Origin: Gammaproteobacteria bacterium
Lineage (GTDB): Bacteria; Pseudomonadota; Gammaproteobacteria; Pseudomonadales; Moraxellaceae
Assembly (NCBI GenBank): GCA_028868515.1
Contig: JAGWUI010000003.1
Location: 62,001 to 126,000 of the forward strand
Direction of reading: 5' to 3'
Length of the DNA stretch: 64,000 bases
The stretch's first letter is position 1; each line of letters starts with the position of its first letter. The notes beneath the pieces are model-generated. The model worked only from the letters and a program-made list of their open reading frames with translations. It ran no database searches and was not told the origin of the DNA. This document shows, piece after piece, positions 16,854-26,216 of the stretch. The position numbers and the translations under genes were made by a program.

Positions 16854-18806
16854 TCAATTTAGGTGAATAGAATTTCCATCGTTTTTACACCTAGCTTTCA
16901 CACTTTTTTGCCACATAGCTAACATCGCTGCGACAAAATCCTGTGCAAATTGTTTCTCATCAAAAACAGGCGTCTGCTTGACTTTCGCTCGCATTCCCTC
17001 ACGAAGTTGGGAAAGAACAGAATATTGAGAAACGTCCAAATTTCCCCACGCAATTGCCTTTTGCACATACTCATCTTCACGATGTGCAACCCAATCTGAC
17101 AATCCAGCGTTAATCAACAACGCCTCACCTTGTCGCCCAAGCATCCCCACCATCGACAATGTCAAAGTCGGAACACCCATCCACAAGGCTTCTGCAGTGG
17201 TCGTTCCCCCTGGATAAGGGAAAGTATCCAATAAAATATCGACGTCTGCATATGATGCAAGATAATCTCGACGATCCATTCCCGCTACCAACGTAACACG
17301 TTGAATATCAATGCCTACTTGGCATAGGCGCTCAACGAATCTCACTTGAGTTTTATGATCGACAAACTCTTTCGCTTGAATACGAAGCCTTGCTTGAGGA
17401 CAAGCTAACAAAATTTCCGACCAGCATCTTAAAACGCCTTGATTTATTTTACGCACATTTTGATAACAAGCGAACGTCACATATCCGCGACTTAAACACG
17501 GCGGATTACTAACCTCTGGCGCATCCTTTGGCGGTGAAAAGCAATAACGTAATGATGGGAGTCGCCAAATTTTTTCAACAAACCATTTTTCTTCATCGAC
17601 AGGGACAGAAATAGGATCAGCCAATACATAATCAATGTTCGATAACCCTGTTGATCCCCAATACCCGAGCCAACTGACTTGAATGGGGGCTGGCTTGTGA
17701 GCAAACACCGCTAAACGATTGTCATCAGTATGACCTGACAAATCAATTAAAATATCAATCTCATCTTTCTGAATCTGCTTAATAAGTTCTTCATCACTCC
17801 AAGAGTGAACTTGGTACCACATATCAAAGAGTGATTTAAGCTGCTGTGTCGTGCGATCCTGCTTACTATTTGTATGATAAGCAATTAAAGAAACTTGTTG
17901 ATTTAATGCTGGATCATGATTGATTTGCGCAAGCGTACTTTCTAAAAAATAGCCAACAGGATGAACACGTAAATCGCCTGAAACAAAGCCGATTCGTAAT
18001 GGTATATGCAAACGACAGCTTCGCTGCTCGACTACGGTTGTTTGCTTGAAAAACTCACAGCATCTTTGCAAATCATGCTGGTATGCATCCATACTTAATG
18101 GATACCGATTATGCCACATCAATAACATACTACTCGTTGCACTGAACGAACGAGGCTCCTGTTTCAGCACATTTTCATAGGCTTGGTATGCACTTTCGAT
18201 TTGGCTATCGTCTTGGAATGTAAATCCTTGATCTCGAATTGCTCCTGCAAGAAAGAGCATCATCTCCACAGACTGAGGATTGTATGTTAACGCTTGTCGA
18301 TAACTGGTAATGGCCTGAGCAAAATCATAGTTGTTTGATGCAGCTAGACCTAACCCGAGATGCGCAGAGACGTTATCAGGTTGAACACGAAGAATACGCT
18401 GAAAATACTCAATGGCCTCTGCATATCGCTGCAATTGAATCAATACAACACCAATATTACCAAGATTCGCCACATCAGCTGGATTCCAAACTTCGATATC
18501 TTTCCACTGCTCTAAGGCCTGTTCATAATCGAATAATTTCATGAGCGCAGCTGCATAAATTCCTTTTGCAGAATGATGATATTCTGGACGATCATGAGTA
18601 CCTGCAATACACAACTGTGTAATACGGCAAACCTCTTGCCACTGACTGTTCTGAAGTGCTTGCATCGCTTGATGTAAATATCCACCAGCCGTCACAACAT
18701 CAAGCGATTGAGATACAACTTTAGGCGTGATCATAGGTGCAGTAAACTGAAGTGAAACGGGACGCGTATTACCTTTCTTTTGCTTAAAACCGTTCTTTTT
18801 TCCCAT
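16854..18806 (-). CDS. TPR and SPINDLY/OGT-like glycosyltransferase (GT41)
   Basis: A 650-residue protein. A basic N-terminus is followed by TPR-like helices (about 75-225, for example ANLGNIGVVLIQLQRYAEAI and AHLGLGLAASNNYDFAQAI), then a GT41 catalytic half (about 270-640). This carries RIGFVSGDLRVHPVGYFLE with His282, the position of the OGT active-site His; LIDLSGHTDDNRLAVFAHKP; APIQVSWLGYWGSTGL; CYQNVRKINQ with Lys453; and GGTTTAEALWMGVPTLTL. The family transfers GlcNAc or related sugars to Ser/Thr or other protein acceptors from UDP-sugars; acceptors in bacteria are mostly unknown. AGGAAG precedes the ATG. It lies 63 bases after miaE on the same strand. A Ser/Thr-rich adhesin gene is 3 kb away, a possible but unproven acceptor. 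Confidence 0.9.
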   Translation of the reverse strand: MGKKNGFKQKKGNTRPVSLQFTAPMITPKVVSQSLDVVTAGGYLHQAMQALQNSQWQEVCRITQLCIAGTHDRPEYHHSAKGIYAAALMKLFDYEQALEQWKDIEVWNPADVANLGNIGVVLIQLQRYAEAIEYFQRILRVQPDNVSAHLGLGLAASNNYDFAQAITSYRQALTYNPQSVEMMLFLAGAIRDQGFTFQDDSQIESAYQAYENVLKQEPRSFSATSSMLLMWHNRYPLSMDAYQHDLQRCCEFFKQTTVVEQRSCRLHIPLRIGFVSGDLRVHPVGYFLESTLAQINHDPALNQQVSLIAYHTNSKQDRTTQQLKSLFDMWYQVHSWSDEELIKQIQKDEIDILIDLSGHTDDNRLAVFAHKPAPIQVSWLGYWGSTGLSNIDYVLADPISVPVDEEKWFVEKIWRLPSLRYCFSPPKDAPEVSNPPCLSRGYVTFACYQNVRKINQGVLRCWSEILLACPQARLRIQAKEFVDHKTQVRFVERLCQVGIDIQRVTLVAGMDRRDYLASYADVDILLDTFPYPGGTTTAEALWMGVPTLTLSMVGMLGRQGEALLINAGLSDWVAHREDEYVQKAIAWGNLDVSQYSVLSQLREGMRAKVKQTPVFDEKQFAQDFVAAMLAMWQKSVKARCKNDGNSIHLN

Positions 18807-18869
18807 ATCACTTCCTAAGACTGCTCAAATGAGCACGCGAATTTGCTCAACCTTATTGGCGTTAAAAAC

Positions 18870-19508
18870 TTATACATTCTCTAAGACAGGCACACCGCCG
18901 TGAAATCTCATTTCAGTATCTGTCGACTCGATCAGCTCACGCTCAACCTCTCGAAACAATGCAATCCGATCATCAATTGCAATTCTTTCAGAATCAGGAA
19001 CCAATGTCCGCGCTAATGTCAAATAATCCTCAAAATGACGCGACTCTGACTTCAACAAATAGCGATAAAACTTCGCTAACTCGTCATCAACAAAGGGCGC
19101 TAATGCAGCAAACCGCTCACACGAACGCGCTTCTACAAATGCGCCGACAATCAATACATCCACCAATGCCGCAGGTTCATGCGTTCGAATATGCTTACGC
19201 AATCCTTGTGCATAACGACTCGCACTCACAGCTTCCCACACCTGTCCCCGCTCGCGCATAATGCCAATCACTTGCTCATAATGCAGCATCTCTTCACGTA
19301 CTAACTGAGCAAGTTTGACTTGTAAGTCGGTATGATAGCCGTAACGGAACATCAAATTCATTGCCGTTCCTGCTGCTTTTTTTTCACAATTCGCATGATC
19401 TTGTAGCAACAATGGGATGTGCTGACATGCCACATCTACCCATGCTTGAGGCGTACGGCAAGCCAGAAAATCATAAATTGGTTTCAACAACTCTACAGCA
19501 GCATTCAT
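18870..19508 (-). CDS. miaE: tRNA 2-methylthio-N6-isopentenyladenosine37 hydroxylase MiaE
   Basis: MiaE is a non-haem di-iron, ferritin-like oxygenase that hydroxylates ms2i6A at position 37 of tRNAs reading U-starting codons, giving ms2io6A. The 212-residue helical protein has the iron ligands in expected order: HANCEKKAAGTAM, REEMLHYEQV, FVEARSCERF and SESRHFEDYL. Length matches the family. The ATG at 19508 opens MNAAVELLKPIYDFL. The enzyme needs O2, so it implies at least facultative aerobic life. It probably heads a transcript with the GT41 gene. Confidence 0.95.
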   Translation of the reverse strand: MNAAVELLKPIYDFLACRTPQAWVDVACQHIPLLLQDHANCEKKAAGTAMNLMFRYGYHTDLQVKLAQLVREEMLHYEQVIGIMRERGQVWEAVSASRYAQGLRKHIRTHEPAALVDVLIVGAFVEARSCERFAALAPFVDDELAKFYRYLLKSESRHFEDYLTLARTLVPDSERIAIDDRIALFREVERELIESTDTEMRFHGGVPVLENV

Positions 19509-19741
19509 TCAAATCAACTCAAAAGTTACATGAAACTTTTTAAAAAGTTCAAAGTAAATACTAAATATAAAAACAGCTCAATAACTTACAAATTAAAAAT
19601 AGATTCCCACATACCTCAGGAATAAAAACTAACTTTTATTTGTTAAACTGATCTTCATAAAAACGGACCACGTATTTGACTTCGCAAATCAGCGATAAAT
19701 CATAATGAGTAATTATGACGCATTTCTCGAGAAAAATTTGT

Positions 19742-21031
19742 ATGAAAAAAAACATCTTTGCCATCTTAATAGGATTATTACCATCCTTCGCTTTTGCCGC
19801 TGGAGGTGAAATGCATGAGGAACTTTCAAACATTCTAATCTCAATGTTTTGCCTAGTTCTCTCCGCTCAAGTTCTCGGTTGGCTGATGTCCCGCTTTGGA
19901 CAACCGCGCGTGATTGGACAAGTACTCGCAGGTGTGCTCGTTGGACCAAGTTTGCTTGGGCTTGTACATGTCAATGTCACCTTACAAGCACTTGCTGAAT
20001 TTGGTGCAATTTTTCTGATGTTTGCCGTAGGTTTAGAAAATCGATTACGAGATCTACTGGTGGTAGGCAAAGAAGCAATTATCGTTGCAATCTTAGGGAT
20101 CATCTTACCATTGCTCGGCGGATATGCCTTCGGATACGTCCACGATCTGACCAAAATTCAAAGCCTCTTTATCGGCACATCAATGGTTGCAACCAGTGTT
20201 GGTATTACAGCTCAAGTCCTCAATGATCTCGGTGTGATCAATAGCAAATATGCACGCATTATTTTAGGCGCAGCAGTGATTGACGACATTTTAGGACTTG
20301 CGATTTTAGGTGTTGTTTCAGGAATGGCGAATGGTGAAGAAGTCAATATCATCGGTGTTTCAACCACTTTGGCAATTTCTTTAGGCTTTGTTGGGACTGT
20401 TCTATTACTTGGCGTTCCGTTAATTAACTACATTCAATCTCACTTGAATCCACAGAAAATCTCTGGTGGCTTCGGTCTCATCATTTCCCTCAGCCTAGGT
20501 TTTGCTGCGCTTTCTGGAATTGCAGGATTAGCACCAATCATCGGTGCATTTCTGATCGGAATGGTGTTAGCGGAAGTCAGTGACAACTATGATTTCCACG
20601 ATAAAGTTCATGCTTTAGAAAGTTTTTTGGCTCCTGTATTTTTTGCTATGGTCGGCGTTCAATTACCATTAGAACTCTTAGGAAATGGTGAAGTTCTCTT
20701 TAACGGTGCAGTACTCACTATCATTGCAGTATTAGGAAAATGGTTAGGCGGTTTAGCAATTACACCTCAACAAGGTTTTACAATCGCGAATAAAGTCGGT
20801 GTCGGAATGGTTCCACGCGGTGAAGTAGGTCTGATTGTGGTTGGCATTGGACTTAGTACAAACTTAATCGACAACAAATTATTTGCCGAAATTGTCGTCA
20901 TGATTGTTGCAACGACGATTCTTGCACCGATTGCTCTACGTATTTTAATCAAAGCGGCGACCGATCAAGGCAACACCCCTCCCATCAAAGAAGCTGATGC
21001 GCTCGGCACCTCTGATGGAAAAGGCATTTAA
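19742..21031 (+). CDS. CPA2-family cation:proton antiporter
   Basis: A 429-residue inner-membrane protein. The start at 19742 gives a signal-like N-terminus (MKKNIFAILIGLLPSFAFA) before a typical Kef/NhaS-type membrane domain: SRFGQPRVIGQVLAGVLVGP, FLMFAVGLE, GTSMVATSVGITAQVL, and the ion-binding IDDILGLAILG with paired aspartates. A conserved MVPRGEVGLIV lies near the end. There are no TrkA-N/RCK domains, so it is a short antiporter rather than full KefB/KefC. An upstream ATG at 19715 has a worse context; GAGAA precedes the chosen one. Transported cation (Na+ or K+) cannot be told. A strong terminator follows. Confidence 0.92.
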   Translation: MKKNIFAILIGLLPSFAFAAGGEMHEELSNILISMFCLVLSAQVLGWLMSRFGQPRVIGQVLAGVLVGPSLLGLVHVNVTLQALAEFGAIFLMFAVGLENRLRDLLVVGKEAIIVAILGIILPLLGGYAFGYVHDLTKIQSLFIGTSMVATSVGITAQVLNDLGVINSKYARIILGAAVIDDILGLAILGVVSGMANGEEVNIIGVSTTLAISLGFVGTVLLLGVPLINYIQSHLNPQKISGGFGLIISLSLGFAALSGIAGLAPIIGAFLIGMVLAEVSDNYDFHDKVHALESFLAPVFFAMVGVQLPLELLGNGEVLFNGAVLTIIAVLGKWLGGLAITPQQGFTIANKVGVGMVPRGEVGLIVVGIGLSTNLIDNKLFAEIVVMIVATTILAPIALRILIKAATDQGNTPPIKEADALGTSDGKGI

Positions 21032-21064
21032 TTTGAGATTAGTTTTTCCAAAATGATCCAAATC

Positions 21065-21095
21065 AAAAAGACACCGTAAAAAGTGTCTTTTTTTT
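21065..21095 (+). terminator. Rho-independent terminator of the antiporter gene
   Basis: AAAAAGACAC at 21065-21074 pairs with GTGTCTTTTT beginning at 21083, running into eight or more T residues (to 21095). Confidence 0.9.
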
Positions 21096-21295
21096 CATCT
21101 CATCAGATATTAGATGACATTTAAAGTCGTATTAATATCCAACAGCAATGACAACAAAGCTAATAAAAGTGCAAATTATTCCAACGCATATTACACTTTC
21201 GAGCATTGTATGCTTAGCATCATAACAATCATAATGACACGATATAAGCAAATGTGATCTAGAATTATTTGATCGAATTAACTGTTAGGAACAAT

Positions 21296-21733
21296 ATGAC
21301 CATCATGCAAGGAACGCCTACTCAAGCCGAAATCGTCGCAGGAATTATTGCGAAAGTTTCACCTGATTTCATGAAATCAGGTATTCGAATTGAACGAATT
21401 GAATTACCTGAAACGGTTTGTGTACTGCCCTTTCACACCAAACAAACTCGTCCAGGCAATACCATTTCTGGCCCAACCATGATGTTCTTGGCGGATTTAG
21501 CCATGTATACGTTGGTGTTGGCTTTGGATAACACACAAATCATGTCCGTCACGCAAGATTTGCACATGCATTTCCTTGCACGGCCAGCTGCGCAAGATTT
21601 ACAAGCAGTTGGTACCGTGGTTAAAAAAGGACGTCGCACGGTTGTCATGCGTGTGGATATTTTTAGTATCAGTCCAGAGGGTGAGAAGAAACTGGTCGCG
21701 TTTGCGACAGGGACATATGCACTGATGGTGTAA
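21296..21733 (+). CDS. PaaI-type hotdog-fold thioesterase
   Basis: A 145-residue single hotdog domain. It shows RPGNTISGPTMMFLADLAMY, the long central helix with the acidic residue used by PaaI-type thioesterases, followed by SVTQDLHMHFLARPAAQDL and AVGTVVKKGRRTVVMRVDIF, the usual strand order. Such enzymes hydrolyse acyl-CoA thioesters; the substrate cannot be predicted. The ATG at 21296 is set by AGGA six bases ahead; the longer frame from 21269 has no ribosome site. It is a single gene between the antiporter terminator and the adhesin. Confidence 0.9.
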   Translation: MTIMQGTPTQAEIVAGIIAKVSPDFMKSGIRIERIELPETVCVLPFHTKQTRPGNTISGPTMMFLADLAMYTLVLALDNTQIMSVTQDLHMHFLARPAAQDLQAVGTVVKKGRRTVVMRVDIFSISPEGEKKLVAFATGTYALMV

Positions 21734-21878
21734 GCCTATGACGGTAATCACCTTCTTATAAATTACTATGATTGATTTTAATATGAGTTACTTTGGATAA
21801 AAAAATAAACTTTTTGTATGTTTTACATTGTAACTCGAACATAATTTTGTTAACTTCGTCACAAAATAAAAGATGGTT

Positions 21879-21912
21879 TTAACCACAGAAAAGCAAGATC
21901 AAGCGTGGTTAA
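21879..21912. promoter_or_regulatory. Inverted repeat upstream of the adhesin gene
   Basis: TTAACCAC (21879-21886) and GTGGTTAA (21905-21912) are an exact inverted repeat with an 18-base spacer, about 75-105 bases before the adhesin ATG. It could be an operator or a leader hairpin. AGGA at 21972-21975 serves as ribosome site. The very AT-rich flanks probably hold the promoter. Confidence 0.35.
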
Positions 21913-21984
21913 GATTACTCTATATTATTTTTACAATTGTCTATATATAACCCTGTTTATAATTAATATATTAGGAATAATTTC

Positions 21985-24735
21985 ATGAATAAAGTTTATC
22001 GCGTAGTCTGGAGCAAGACACATCATACATGGATTGCAGTTTCTGAAATCACAAAATCTTGTGGAAAAGATACACACTCTACTCATCAAAAAAACTTAAA
22101 AACAACCTCTGAATCTACAACAAAACAAGGCTACGTAGGGCGCTTAAACCAAATCATGGTTGGTGTACTTTTAGCCTTGACATTTGACAGTAGTGCTATG
22201 GCAGTTACAGGAGGTAATGGTACTGGAGCATCAGCAACTAATGTGACTCAAGCAAGTGGTGGCAATATCGCAAGTGGCTCAGGAAGTTCTGCAGGAAACT
22301 CTGGTGGTGGTGGTGGTGGAAGTTCGGGAGGTAATGGTGGTTCGGGAGGTCTTGGAGGTACTGGAAATTTTGTTTTTGGAAGTGGAACGAGTGGTAATGG
22401 CGGTAATGGCGGTAATGGTAACTCAGGTGGTACGGGTGGTACGGGTGGTTTAGGGGGTATTGGAAATTTTATTTTTGGAAGTGGTACAGCTGGAAATGGC
22501 GGAACTGGTGGCACTGGTAGTGCAGGAGGAACTGGTGGCACTGGTGGCACTGGTGGATCACAGAATCTTGCAATAGCAGGAGGATCTGCAGGGAACGGTG
22601 CTAGTGGTCAAGATAAATGCTGTGGTAGTCCAGGATTTGTTGTTGGCGGTGGTAACGGTGCTAGTGGTGGAAATAATAATATTGCCATAGGTCAAAATAG
22701 TGGCTCAGGGAATGGTGGCGGTGGTAACGGGAATATAGCCATCGGTAGTTCATCTACCACAAGTACTCTTGCTAACGGAGGCAATACTACCGCTATCGGA
22801 ACTGGTGCTAATGCAACAAATGCAAACGATATCGCTTTAGGTGCTGGAAGTACTACAGCTGCGCCACATACTGGTAGCTATGGATTTGGAACAGCTCAAG
22901 CAACTTCTGATACAAATGGCGTAGTATCTATCGGTTCTGCTGGAAAAGAGCGGCAAATTCAAAACGTAGCAGCAGGAGTCATATCTGCTACAAGTACAGA
23001 TGCAATTAACGGATCTCAGCTTTATAATACAAATCAAGTCGTGAGTTCAATTTCGAGCAGCTTAAGCACAACCAACTCTACAGTATCTTCTGTCAGTAGT
23101 GGTTTAAGCACCACTAACACTGCTGTATCTTCCATCAGCAGTGGTTTAAGTGATACCAATACGTCTGTATCTTCTGTTAGCAGTGGCTTAAGCACCACTA
23201 ATACTGCTGTATCTTCTATCAGCAGTGGTTTAAGTGATACCAATACTGCAGTATCTTCTGTCAGTAGTGGCTTAAGCACCACTAATACTGCTGTATCTTC
23301 TATCAGCAGTGGTTTAAGTGATACCAATACTGCAGTATCTTCTGTCAGCAGTGGCTTAAGCACCACTAATACTGCTGTATCTTCTATCAGCAGTGGTTTA
23401 AGCACTACCAATACTGCAGTGTCTTCTGTCAGCAGTGGCTTAAGCACCACTAATACTGCTGTATCTTCTATCAGCAGTGGTTTAAGCACTACCAATACTG
23501 CAGTGTCTTCTGTCAGCAGTGGTTTAAGCACCACTAATACTGCTGTATCTTCTATCAGCAGTGGTTTAAGTGATACCAATACTGCAGTATCTTCTGTCAG
23601 CAGTGGTTTAAGCACCACTAATACTGCTGTATCTTCTATCAGCAGTGGTTTAAGCACTACCAATACTGCTGTATCTTCTATCAGCAGTGGTTTAAGTACT
23701 ACCAATACTGCGGTGTCTTCTATCAGCAGTGGCTTAAGCACTACCAATACTGCGGTGTCTTCTGTCAGCAGTGGTTTAAGCACTACCAATACTGCTCTAT
23801 CTTCCATCAGTAGTAGTTTAAGTACTACTTATACTTCAATATCTTCTATCAGCAGCAGTCTAAGTAAATCAGGTCTACTTGGAGGCAACGCATCAGGTAC
23901 TAATGCTGTCGCCTTAGGTCCTAATGCACAAGCAACTGGAGACAACTCTGTAGCGATAGGAAACAACGCAAGTGCAACAGGTGGTCAATCTGTTTCTATT
24001 GGTAACTCTAATCACGCCAATGGTAATGGTGCTGTTGCAATCGGTGATCCAAATACCGCAAATGGTACTGGTACACTTGCAATCGGTGCCAATAACACAG
24101 CGACTGCAGATGGTACGGCAACAGGTGCTGCTGCAAATGGTGCATTGGCATTAGGTAATGCTAACATTGCAGCAGGACAAGGATCTGTAGCTCTTGGAAA
24201 TACATCTAAAGCACTCAATGCAGGCTCCCTCGCAATTGGTGATACTGCAGTGGTCAGCGCAGCTGCTACTCAAGGCATCGCACTTGGTTCTGGTTCTCAA
24301 GTCACTGCTGCAAATGCAGTTGCATTAGGATCTAATTCTATTGCAGATAGAGCAAATACCGTGTCGGTGGGTTCAGTTAATAATGCACGACAAATTACCA
24401 ACGTCGCTGCAGGTACAGCCCCAACTGATGCCGTTAACGTCGGTCAGTTGAACCAGCAATACGGCCAACTGAACCAACAAATCACTACCGGACTAGATCA
24501 AGCCAAAGTATTTACTGCTCAAGGTATTGCGCAAGCCGCATCCATTCCATCTATCCCGACACTTGCGGTTGGACATAAATGGGTTGGAATATCTAGTGCT
24601 AACTACGCGGGCCAATCCGCAGTTGGCATAGCAGCTAGTTATCAGGTGAATGAACATTTAAATCTTGGAGCAGGAACCTCTATCTCGAATAGCAGTTACA
24701 CGCTATCAAAAATACAGGCAGGATTTGATTGGTAA
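21985..24735 (+). CDS. Trimeric autotransporter adhesin (YadA-like, type Vc)
   Basis: A 916-residue surface adhesin. Parts in order: extended signal peptide of the ESPR type ([20 protein letters not shown]) ending at a cleavage site after SSAMA (about 73); a Gly-rich passenger region (75-235) with two copies of a GGxGNFxFGSGTxGNGG unit and a rare Cys-Cys pair (212-213); head repeats ([16 protein letters not shown]); a neck ([12 protein letters not shown]...[10 protein letters not shown]); a stalk of twenty 14-residue repeats (353-632); more head repeats ([19 protein letters not shown]); a second neck ([20 protein letters not shown]); and the C-terminal four-strand anchor (about 846-916) ending KIQAGFDW. 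The anchor inserts as a trimer by the BAM complex. Host or surface target unknown. Confidence 0.96.
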   Translation: MNKVYRVVWSKTHHTWIAVSEITKSCGKDTHSTHQKNLKTTSESTTKQGYVGRLNQIMVGVLLALTFDSSAMAVTGGNGTGASATNVTQASGGNIASGSGSSAGNSGGGGGGSSGGNGGSGGLGGTGNFVFGSGTSGNGGNGGNGNSGGTGGTGGLGGIGNFIFGSGTAGNGGTGGTGSAGGTGGTGGTGGSQNLAIAGGSAGNGASGQDKCCGSPGFVVGGGNGASGGNNNIAIGQNSGSGNGGGGNGNIAIGSSSTTSTLANGGNTTAIGTGANATNANDIALGAGSTTAAPHTGSYGFGTAQATSDTNGVVSIGSAGKERQIQNVAAGVISATSTDAINGSQLYNTNQVVSSISSSLSTTNSTVSSVSSGLSTTNTAVSSISSGLSDTNTSVSSVSSGLSTTNTAVSSISSGLSDTNTAVSSVSSGLSTTNTAVSSISSGLSDTNTAVSSVSSGLSTTNTAVSSISSGLSTTNTAVSSVSSGLSTTNTAVSSISSGLSTTNTAVSSVSSGLSTTNTAVSSISSGLSDTNTAVSSVSSGLSTTNTAVSSISSGLSTTNTAVSSISSGLSTTNTAVSSISSGLSTTNTAVSSVSSGLSTTNTALSSISSSLSTTYTSISSISSSLSKSGLLGGNASGTNAVALGPNAQATGDNSVAIGNNASATGGQSVSIGNSNHANGNGAVAIGDPNTANGTGTLAIGANNTATADGTATGAAANGALALGNANIAAGQGSVALGNTSKALNAGSLAIGDTAVVSAAATQGIALGSGSQVTAANAVALGSNSIADRANTVSVGSVNNARQITNVAAGTAPTDAVNVGQLNQQYGQLNQQITTGLDQAKVFTAQGIAQAASIPSIPTLAVGHKWVGISSANYAGQSAVGIAASYQVNEHLNLGAGTSISNSSYTLSKIQAGFDW
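23041..23880 (+). repeat. Tandem repeat: 20 units of 42 bp encoding the adhesin stalk
   Basis: Twenty in-frame units encode VSS(I/V)SSGLS(T/D)TNTA or close variants. Units with SSI and SSV alternate for most of the array, so there is an 84-base higher-order period; units 15-17 break it with three SSI in a row. The first and last two units are most diverged (SSSLSTT). High DNA identity between central units suggests recent expansion and contraction by slippage or recombination. The hydrophobic residues at positions 1, 4 and 8 fit a heptad coiled coil. Confidence 0.95.
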
Positions 24736-24757
24736 TTTAATCGACTAAACTTAAATT

Positions 24758-24793
24758 AGGGTTTGATGTGCAGATTCACATCAAACCCTTTTT
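24758..24793 (+). terminator. Rho-independent terminator of the adhesin gene
   Basis: AGGGTTTGATGTG (24758-24770) pairs exactly with CACATCAAACCCT (24777-24789), followed by TTTTT. Confidence 0.93.
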
Positions 24794-24863
24794 AATCATT
24801 CAAAAACATCATCTTGCTTAATTATCCAATTGATAGGAACTTACTTAACCGCTGGAGATACAT

Positions 24864-25034
24864 ATGAGTCGAGCTAGAAATGGTGGAGCAGGTTTCAGTT
24901 TAGGCGTAGTTATCGCTGTTGCGTTATCTTGGAGTGCGAATCACTCAATTATATGGGCGATTATCGATGGCTTTCTGAGTTGGTTTTACGTGATTTATTA
25001 TTTTATTTTTAAACATCACATCATTATCCAATAA
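24864..25034 (+). CDS. Small membrane protein (56 residues)
   Basis: A short gene with a good ribosome site (GGAG seven bases before ATG). The product starts MSRARNGGAGFSLGVVIAVA and contains two hydrophobic stretches (about 11-22 and 28-50) around LSWSANHSIIWAIIDGFLSW, ending in basic and aromatic residues. The composition and spacing look like a genuine small inner-membrane protein, and I recall similar short proteins with an SWxxNHS motif in other gammaproteobacteria, but I cannot name a family. It ends four bases from the stop of the convergent gene. Confidence 0.75.
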   Translation: MSRARNGGAGFSLGVVIAVALSWSANHSIIWAIIDGFLSWFYVIYYFIFKHHIIIQ

Positions 25035-25038
25035 ACAC

Positions 25039-26160
25039 TTAAAAACAAATGCCAAACGCTGCATGAATTGCTGAATCTACTGCGGATTGAGCATCTTCAT
25101 GAGCCGTTGAAGGTATAACGTGAAAATACTCAACATAATATTGAGATAACTCAACCACGGCTTGCTCAATTTCAGCCTGATGCTTTTGATAAAAACGAGG
25201 ATCTACTTCATCAATATCCTCATCATTGTCCTCGCCCAAGAGATCTATACGATGCAAACTGATTGCATTCAAGATTTTATCGTACTCTCGACCCTGACTA
25301 AACCGAATCGTGCCATCGCAAGGTGGCTGTACAGAATCGGCTTTTGCCATTAAGCGAAAGAACTTAGGTGTAGCGGGAAGTGTTGATCCACAATCAGAAT
25401 AAATCAGATGATTATCAACTGCCCCACCATATTTAGCACCAAGTGCATCAACCAATCCCGGTCGATGAATCATTGCTGCACACGGTAAAGTAAGATCATA
25501 ATCACTGACGGATACTGTATCCAAAAATGCTGCAAAAGATCCATCATCCGCAACAACATCGCTGACTGTTTTAGTATCTTTTAATAGAGACCATTCTTCA
25601 TCATGCACAGAATCAAAAGCTGAATGAATAAGTGGATTAATTACTTTGGTTCGTTCAATCGGATTTTCTAGCGTTGCGTAACGATAAATCGCTTCATAAA
25701 TCGGCGAGGTTTTAGAGTCTTGTCGAGCCAACTCTGCGAGAGCTAGATTGGGAGTCTGAAAAAGCGCTGCAACAGCCAAATCTTTTAAACGAGAATCATA
25801 TTGATGATTCAAACAATTGTTAAGACTATTTTTTTCTTTGAGACATGTCTGATCACGGCTTTTCAGCCATTTTCTTTGCTCATCTTCTTCTCTAGACAAA
25901 CCATTACCTAATGCACTTGTACGCGCAGCGGCATACAACACACTCATCGTACGATCCTTTGTGGCTAAACTCGGATCAGTACAGATCACCTTTTCAATTT
26001 TAGTTGGGGATAAACAAGAAAAGCTGGGCTCTGTCGAGGTGAATGAAGCATTCGATACACAAGTTACGCTGATCAGGGCACTCATCATCACAAATGCGTA
26101 AAAAGGTTTATTCACAACACCTAAAATCTGAATAAACCTTAGCAGCCTAAAATACTTCAT
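25039..26160 (-). CDS. Secreted protein with LprI-like (DUF1311) domain
   Basis: A 373-residue protein with an N-terminal hydrophobic segment (about 18-42, ending VTCVSNASF) that is probably a signal peptide. It is followed by an LprI/DUF1311-type segment (about 45-125): SCLSPTKIEKVICTDPSLA, then RKWLKSRDQTC and CLNHQYDSRLKDL, with four cysteines in the usual spacing. The remaining 240 residues, including two further Cys pairs, match nothing I recognise. LprI-like proteins include lysozyme inhibitors, but many DUF1311 proteins have no known role. The ATG at 26160 is preferred to the GTG at 26169; neither has a clear ribosome site. Probably periplasmic. Confidence 0.8.
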   Translation of the reverse strand: MKYFRLLRFIQILGVVNKPFYAFVMMSALISVTCVSNASFTSTEPSFSCLSPTKIEKVICTDPSLATKDRTMSVLYAAARTSALGNGLSREEDEQRKWLKSRDQTCLKEKNSLNNCLNHQYDSRLKDLAVAALFQTPNLALAELARQDSKTSPIYEAIYRYATLENPIERTKVINPLIHSAFDSVHDEEWSLLKDTKTVSDVVADDGSFAAFLDTVSVSDYDLTLPCAAMIHRPGLVDALGAKYGGAVDNHLIYSDCGSTLPATPKFFRLMAKADSVQPPCDGTIRFSQGREYDKILNAISLHRIDLLGEDNDEDIDEVDPRFYQKHQAEIEQAVVELSQYYVEYFHVIPSTAHEDAQSAVDSAIHAAFGICF

Positions 26161-26216
26161 TCTTAACACGTTATTTAATCGTCCTCATATTATTAATATG
26201 CTGACGATTTCTATCA

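Noticed and set aside
23034-23807. Long minus-strand frame of 257 codons opposite the adhesin stalk
   Set aside because: It is an artefact of the 42-bp repeat, whose complement happens to lack stops (repeated [14 protein letters not shown]). The plus-strand adhesin frame explains the region.
23041-23880. Possible CRISPR array
   Set aside because: Units are contiguous 42-bp coding repeats without unique spacers and lie in frame in an adhesin gene.
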